Shown: in pieces, positions 58,842 through 64,000 of the stretch
How positions within the stretch are numbered: position 1 is the first letter of the stretch
Layout: each line of letters opens with the position of its first letter
Origin: Gammaproteobacteria bacterium
GTDB lineage: Bacteria; Pseudomonadota; Gammaproteobacteria; Enterobacterales; Alteromonadaceae
Direction of reading: 5' to 3'
Length of the DNA: 64,000 nucleotides
Assembly (NCBI GenBank): GCA_018826295.1
Contig: JAHJZX010000037.1
Coordinates: 1-64,000, forward strand
Notes under the pieces: model-generated
Told to the model about the DNA's origin: nothing
Seen by the model: only the letters and a program-made list of their open reading frames with translations
Database searches by the model: none
Made by a program: the position numbers and the translations under genes

Positions 58842-58857
58842 TGACGTATTTTCGTAA
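58842..58857. promoter_or_regulatory. Second candidate XylR operator
   Basis: Minus strand TTACGAAAATACGTCA, 14/16 identical to the site at 57451, upstream of the GH43-GH115 operon. Confidence 0.45.
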
Positions 58858-58955
58858 CAGCAAGGCCATTGATGACAATGGCCTTTTTCCATTTAATGTC
58901 ACTAACCTTTAGCAGGCTGGCAGCACGTCAGCCCGGACAACGGGAGTGATATCTG

Positions 58956-60662
58956 ATGCAAAATCCTTTCTACAGCACGCTGTTACGGCTTGGCTTAATA
59001 TGTTGTCTCAGCGCTTGCCAGCCCGCAGCGGAAACTGCGCAGCAAACCGCAGCAGCGGCACAAACATTAAGCGCCCAGTTTGACTGGTTTGCCTATCAGG
59101 GGCGGGATCCGGTATTTGCTGTGCCTGTACCGCAGGGCCAGTATCAGAACCCGGTGCTGGCCGGCTTTTTCCCCGACCCCAGCATTACCCGTAACGGCGA
59201 TGATTACTATATGACGGTGTCGTCTTTTACCTATACGCCAGGCTTGCCGATACTGCACAGCCGCGATCTGGTGAACTGGCAAATAGTGGGTTATGCACTA
59301 ACGCGTGAGTCACAACTGCAGATGCACGACTTGCAGGTATCACGCGGCATTTTTGCCCCCACCCTGCGCTACCATAATGGCACCTACTATTTGATCACTA
59401 CGGTAGTCGATCGCGGCGGTAATTTTATTCTTACCGCCTCCGATCCGACCGGGCCCTGGTCAGATCCTATCTGGTTGCCGGAAGTCGAGGGTATAGATCC
59501 CGACATCTTTTTTGATGACGATGGCAAGGTGTATATTGCCCACAATAGCGACCCCGTCGAATCACTGTACGAAGGCCACAAGGCCATCTGGCTGTGGCAG
59601 TACGACCCGGCGCAGCAGAAAATTGTACCGGGATCACAGCAACTGCTGGTTAATGGCGGCGTGGACTTAAGCACTAAACCTATTTGGATAGAAGCACCAC
59701 ATCTGTATAAGCACGACGGCTGGTATTATCTGCTCTGTGCCGAGGGTGGCACCGCCGATCAGCATTCTGCGGTAATATTTCGTAGCCGCAGCCTGAGCCA
59801 GCCTTTTGTGCCCTACAGCGGCAACCCGATTTTAACCCAGCGTGACCTGGCACCAGAGCGGCCAGATCCGATCACCACCGCTGGCCATGCCGACTTTGTC
59901 CAGTTGCCGGATAACAGCTGGTGGGCGGTGTTCCTGGCCAGCCGCGCCTATCAACAACGTTATTTTAATACCGGCCGCGAAACCTTCCTGCTACCGGTAA
60001 GCTGGCAAGATGGCTGGCCGCATATTTTGCCGGCCGGCGAAGCCATACCTTACCGTTTGCCGGCCCCGGCACTGGCAGCGAGCCCGCTGGCAGAACCGTT
60101 AAGCGGTAACTTTAGCTGGCGCGATGAATTTAACAGCACAACACTCAGCCTGCACTGGAACAGCCTGCGCAGCTTTGACCAGAGCTGGCTTACGTTGGAT
60201 GGCCAGCAGCTTAGCTTACAGGCTAAAGCCGTTGATCTCGACTCGCTGGCGCAACCAGCCTTTATTGCCCGGCGCCAGCAACATACGCATTTTGACGCCA
60301 GCACCAGTCTGACACCTCCTCCTGCTACAGCATCAGCCGGACTGGTGGCGTTTCAAAACGAGCAGCATCATTACTATCTGGGCGTGCGTAACAACGACAG
60401 CGGTACTGAAGTGTTTTTAGAACAGGCCAGTGGCAGCGCACCACAGCAGATCGCCAGCCTGGTGCTGCCGTCAGCCGCTAACAAGGTGCAGTTAAAAATC
60501 AGTGGCAGTGCCGGCAACATCAGCTTTTATTACGCCGTGGCAGATAACGACTGGCAACCAGTGGCCCGCGACCAGGATGCCATGTTGCTCAGCACCCAGG
60601 TCGCCGGTGGCTTTGTCGGTACTATGCTGGGGCTGCATAGCCGGCTGGAACCACGCCAATGA
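58956..60662 (+). CDS. GH43 family beta-xylosidase, lipoprotein
   Basis: Lipobox CLSAC; NPVLAGFFPDPSITRNGDDYYMTVSSF; EGIDPDIFFDDDGKVYIAHN; C-terminal DUF1349/GH43_C2-like domain. Confidence 0.94.
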   Translation: MQNPFYSTLLRLGLICCLSACQPAAETAQQTAAAAQTLSAQFDWFAYQGRDPVFAVPVPQGQYQNPVLAGFFPDPSITRNGDDYYMTVSSFTYTPGLPILHSRDLVNWQIVGYALTRESQLQMHDLQVSRGIFAPTLRYHNGTYYLITTVVDRGGNFILTASDPTGPWSDPIWLPEVEGIDPDIFFDDDGKVYIAHNSDPVESLYEGHKAIWLWQYDPAQQKIVPGSQQLLVNGGVDLSTKPIWIEAPHLYKHDGWYYLLCAEGGTADQHSAVIFRSRSLSQPFVPYSGNPILTQRDLAPERPDPITTAGHADFVQLPDNSWWAVFLASRAYQQRYFNTGRETFLLPVSWQDGWPHILPAGEAIPYRLPAPALAASPLAEPLSGNFSWRDEFNSTTLSLHWNSLRSFDQSWLTLDGQQLSLQAKAVDLDSLAQPAFIARRQQHTHFDASTSLTPPPATASAGLVAFQNEQHHYYLGVRNNDSGTEVFLEQASGSAPQQIASLVLPSAANKVQLKISGSAGNISFYYAVADNDWQPVARDQDAMLLSTQVAGGFVGTMLGLHSRLEPRQ

Positions 60663-63502
60663 GGCTGCTTGTCCTGTTGGCGGCGCTAGTACTTAGCTAC
60701 AGCGCCGCCGCCCTGCCTGGCCATTATCTGGCGACAACACCTGGCAAAGCAGATTTTGCCTTAGTCGGCCCCAACAGCCAGGCGCTGATCCTGGTAGATA
60801 AGCAAGAGCATAAAGGCGTGCTGCGGGCGGTAGACAGCCTGCAGCGCGATATTCAACGTGTCAGCGGTAAGCAACTTAGCATCCGCCATAGTGGCCGGGC
60901 GAAACAGCTGCTGATTATCGGCAGCTTGGGTAAAAGTGCGTTACTGGATCAACTGGTTAGCAGCGGCAAATTAGATGTCAGCGCCATAGCCGGCAAGTGG
61001 GATGCGTTTCAAATTCAGTTAGTATCGCAGCCATTACCCGGTGTCGAACAGGCGCTGGTGATAGCCGGCAGTGACAAACGCGGCACTATTTATGGCATCT
61101 ATGATCTGGCCGAAACCATTGGCGTATCGCCCTGGTACTGGTGGGCCGATGTACCGCCGAAAAAGCAGCCACAGCTGTATATTAAAGCTGGCACCAATTT
61201 TAACGATGCACCTAAGGTGAAGTATCGCGGTATTTTTCTTAATGACGAGCACCCGGCACTGACCAATTGGGTAACCGAGCAGTATGGTGGCTATAACAGC
61301 CAGTTTTACCTGCAGGTATTTGAGCTGCTGCAGCGCTTAAAAGCCAATTTTCTCTGGCCGGCAATGTGGAACAACGCCTTTGCTGACGACGACTGGCAAA
61401 ATGCGCTGCTGGCCGATGAAATGGGCATAGTAATGAGCAATAGCCACCATGAACCTATGCTACGCGCCGACAAAGAGTGGAACCGCTACGGCGAAGGCCC
61501 GTGGGAGTATTCTACCAACCGCGACAATATCTATAAGTTCTGGCAACAAGGCGCCAGGCGGCATAAAAATCTGGAAAGCATTTTTACTCTGGGTATGCGT
61601 GGCCAGGAAGATGAGCCAATGAGCGAGGGCGACAATATTGCGCTGCTGCAGCAAATCGTTGCCGATCAGCGGCAGATTTTGCAGCAAACCTTCAACGACA
61701 GGCCCATTGAGCAGGTGCCGCAGGTATGGGCGCTGTATAAAGAAGTGCAGGGCTTTTACGAGCGCGGCATGCGGGTGCCGGACGATGTTACCTTGATGTG
61801 GGCTGACGACAACTTTGGCAATATCCGCCGCCTGCCTGCTAAAGCAGAACGTAACCGCAGTGGCGGTGCCGGTGTGTATTACCACTTTGACTATGTCGGT
61901 GCGCCACGCTCTTACCGCTGGATCAACACAGTACCGCTGGCAAAAATCTGGCAGCAAATGGCTTTGGCCCGGCAATATCAGGCCGACCGCATCTGGATAG
62001 TTAATGTCGGCGATTTAAAACCGATGGAGTTTCCCATCGACTTTTTCTTACGCATGGCGTGGAACCCCGAAGCCTTTAACGCGGATAACTTACAGCAATT
62101 TGCTACCGACTGGGCCAGCCAGCAATTTGGCCCGGCACATGCCGCCACTATCGCGCAATTGCTGCAGGGCTATACCAGGCATAACGGCCGGCGCAAACCC
62201 GAGGCAGTGGAGCCCGGCACCTACAGCATTTTTCATTACAGCGAAGCGCAGCGGGTAAGCGCAGAGTTAACACAACTGGTGCAAACATCAGACAGCGTAC
62301 AACAGCAATTAGGCCCTGCGCTGCAGGATGCTTATATTCAGCTGGTCGCACACCCGTTAAAAGCCAGCCGCGCCGTGTTCGAGCTTAACCGTGCTGTGGC
62401 GCTAAACCGGCTGCATGGCGAGCAAGGCCGCGCCAGCACCAACCACCAGGCAGAGCAGGTAAAATTCTGGTTTGCCGAAGATGCCCGCCTGACAGAGCAA
62501 TACCACAGCCTCGGCGACGGCCGCTGGAACCATATGATGTCGCAGCCACATATTGGCTTTACGTACTGGCGTAACCCGCCGGCCAATTTAATGCCGGTAG
62601 TATCGATAGCCAGCCCGATGCCAGTGGCCGATATGGGCGTAGCGGCTGAAGGCTCAGCGCAGTCGTGGCCGATAAGTGAATACGCCGGCCAGCAATTGGT
62701 GCTGGACACCTTTTACCCGCACGGCCAGCTACAGCGACAAATTGAAGTGTTTAATAAAGGCACAATGCCGTTTGAGTTCAGCGCTAAGGCCTCAGCGGAC
62801 TGGATACAACTAAGCCACAGCAGCGGCAAAATTACTGTTGAGCAAAACATTGCCGTTTCTATTGACTGGAGCAAAGCCCAAACCGGACTAAATCAGGCCG
62901 AAGTACATGTTCAGGGTACCGGTTGGGGCGGTGCGAAAGTGCAGGTGTCGGCGTTTAAACCGGCCAGTACCCCAACAACCGGCTTTGTCGAAGCCGATGG
63001 CTATATTGCCGTGGAAGCGGCCAGTGCAAAGGTGGGCGGTAACAACAGCAAGGCCTGGTGGCAAAAAGTGGACGGCCTCGGCCGCACCGGTCCGGCTATG
63101 GTGGCGATGACGCAAGCGGATTATCAGCTCAGTGATCTAAGCCAGGCGCCTTATCTGGAGTATCCGTTGTATTTTCACAGCAGCGGCAATTTCACCCTAC
63201 ACAGCATAGTGGCACCAACACTACAGTTAATACCCGGCCGTCAGCTGCGTATTGCTGTGGCGTTAAACGATGGCCCGCCGCACATTGTCGACACCTTACC
63301 CGATCACACTGAGCAAGCCTGGCAGCAGGCGGTGCTGGATGGCGTGCGCACTACTAAAACCCCACTGCAGGTAGTGCAGCCAGGCGCGCATCGGCTGCGT
63401 ATTTATCTGCTTGACCCGGCGGTGGTGCTGCAAAAGCTGCTGATCGATACCGGCGGCTTACAGCCGAGTTACCTGGGGCCAGCGCAAAGCCCGCGTTTAT
63501 AA
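60659..63502 (+). CDS. GH115 family alpha-glucuronidase, secreted
   Basis: IAGSDKRGTIYGIYDLAETIGVSPWYWWADVPPKK; YRGIFLNDEHPALTNWV; LKANFLWPAMWNNAF; ATGA overlap with the upstream GH43. Confidence 0.93.
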   Translation: MRLLVLLAALVLSYSAAALPGHYLATTPGKADFALVGPNSQALILVDKQEHKGVLRAVDSLQRDIQRVSGKQLSIRHSGRAKQLLIIGSLGKSALLDQLVSSGKLDVSAIAGKWDAFQIQLVSQPLPGVEQALVIAGSDKRGTIYGIYDLAETIGVSPWYWWADVPPKKQPQLYIKAGTNFNDAPKVKYRGIFLNDEHPALTNWVTEQYGGYNSQFYLQVFELLQRLKANFLWPAMWNNAFADDDWQNALLADEMGIVMSNSHHEPMLRADKEWNRYGEGPWEYSTNRDNIYKFWQQGARRHKNLESIFTLGMRGQEDEPMSEGDNIALLQQIVADQRQILQQTFNDRPIEQVPQVWALYKEVQGFYERGMRVPDDVTLMWADDNFGNIRRLPAKAERNRSGGAGVYYHFDYVGAPRSYRWINTVPLAKIWQQMALARQYQADRIWIVNVGDLKPMEFPIDFFLRMAWNPEAFNADNLQQFATDWASQQFGPAHAATIAQLLQGYTRHNGRRKPEAVEPGTYSIFHYSEAQRVSAELTQLVQTSDSVQQQLGPALQDAYIQLVAHPLKASRAVFELNRAVALNRLHGEQGRASTNHQAEQVKFWFAEDARLTEQYHSLGDGRWNHMMSQPHIGFTYWRNPPANLMPVVSIASPMPVADMGVAAEGSAQSWPISEYAGQQLVLDTFYPHGQLQRQIEVFNKGTMPFEFSAKASADWIQLSHSSGKITVEQNIAVSIDWSKAQTGLNQAEVHVQGTGWGGAKVQVSAFKPASTPTTGFVEADGYIAVEAASAKVGGNNSKAWWQKVDGLGRTGPAMVAMTQADYQLSDLSQAPYLEYPLYFHSSGNFTLHSIVAPTLQLIPGRQLRIAVALNDGPPHIVDTLPDHTEQAWQQAVLDGVRTTKTPLQVVQPGAHRLRIYLLDPAVVLQKLLIDTGGLQPSYLGPAQSPRL

Positions 63503-63521
63503 GCGCAGCCGGGCTATGGCA

Positions 63522-63548
63522 TAAAAAACGCCGCCGGCGCAGCGGCGT
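63522..63548 (-). terminator. Terminator of the GFA-like gene
   Basis: Minus strand ACGCCGC...GCGGCGTTTTTTAT hairpin with T tract. Confidence 0.65.
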
Positions 63549-63556
63549 AACGCCGG

Positions 63557-63976
63557 CTATTGCGGCGGTGCAAAGGCGGCAAACATTTCTTCACAGGTCA
63601 TATTGTGTGTAGTTTCGGCGAAATTATAGTAACCGGGCTTGCTGTCGATGCACACCTGATGGTCCAGCACCAGGTCGTCAGCGTTATCAAATAGCCCTGC
63701 CGGCATAATATATTGGCCATTTTGATTTAAACGGTAAAACAAATGGGTGCCACATTCACTGCAAAAACCACGCGAGGCCCAATCCGATGAGCGAAAGGCA
63801 CGGACATACTGCTCGCCAGCAAAGCTGACGTCGCTGCCGCAGTCGATTGCCAGCAGCGGGCCGCCGCCCCAGCGCCGGCAAATGTTGCAGTGACAGGCAC
63901 CTATTTTACTGTCTGCCGCAGTAGCACTAATTTTTACCTTTCCGCAGACACATTGACCATGACGTTGTACAGACAT
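63557..63976 (-). CDS. GFA/CENP-V family zinc protein
   Basis: GQCVCGKVKI, ACHCNICRRWGG, FCSECGTHLFYR. Confidence 0.92.
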   Translation of the reverse strand: MSVQRHGQCVCGKVKISATAADSKIGACHCNICRRWGGGPLLAIDCGSDVSFAGEQYVRAFRSSDWASRGFCSECGTHLFYRLNQNGQYIMPAGLFDNADDLVLDHQVCIDSKPGYYNFAETTHNMTCEEMFAAFAPPQ

Positions 63977-64000
63977 TGTTATGCTCCTGTTATTTTTTGC

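Noticed and set aside
1-64000. CRISPR array, rRNA operon, prophage
   Set aside because: No regularly spaced direct repeats, no rRNA sequence and no phage structural genes found on reading the window.

Overview
Gammaproteobacterial chromosome segment, probably from the Rheinheimera/Alishewanella/Arsukibacterium group (inferred from gene content only). About 1-24 kb is mostly housekeeping: rpoD (5' end cut by the window edge), tRNA-Ile2(CAU), an M9-type collagenase with a GlyGly-CTERM-like tail, pepD, gmk-rpoZ-spoT-ridA-(SBP)-recG, a subclass B3 metallo-beta-lactamase, a TacAT-type toxin-antitoxin pair and a MetR-like regulator. About 25-63.5 kb is a large glucuronoxylan/xylose utilisation region: TonB receptor, GH3 x2, GH43 x2, GH8, GH115, esterases, mannonate dehydratase, sugar transporters, xylA/xylB/xylR. 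Two parts of it stand out. (1) A tight TonB receptor - SapC - cupin_8 - flavin-dependent halogenase - DUF6445 operon, in which three predicted oxidative/halogenating enzymes without export signals sit behind a glycan receptor. (2) An AT-richer array of small same-strand ORFs (about 32.5-36.4 kb) separated by attC-like imperfect inverted repeats, which looks like an integron cassette array without an integrase in view (CALIN). Smaller findings: an hicA gene missed by the ORF track, a GH43 3' remnant, a probable MetR box, a shared palindrome upstream of the xyl genes (candidate XylR operator), two MITE-like hairpin elements, a possible ATC start codon, an orphan protein with an eCIS-like N-terminal repeat, and a hairpin carrying a copy of the tRNA 5' end. 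All family calls come from reading the sequence; no searches were run.
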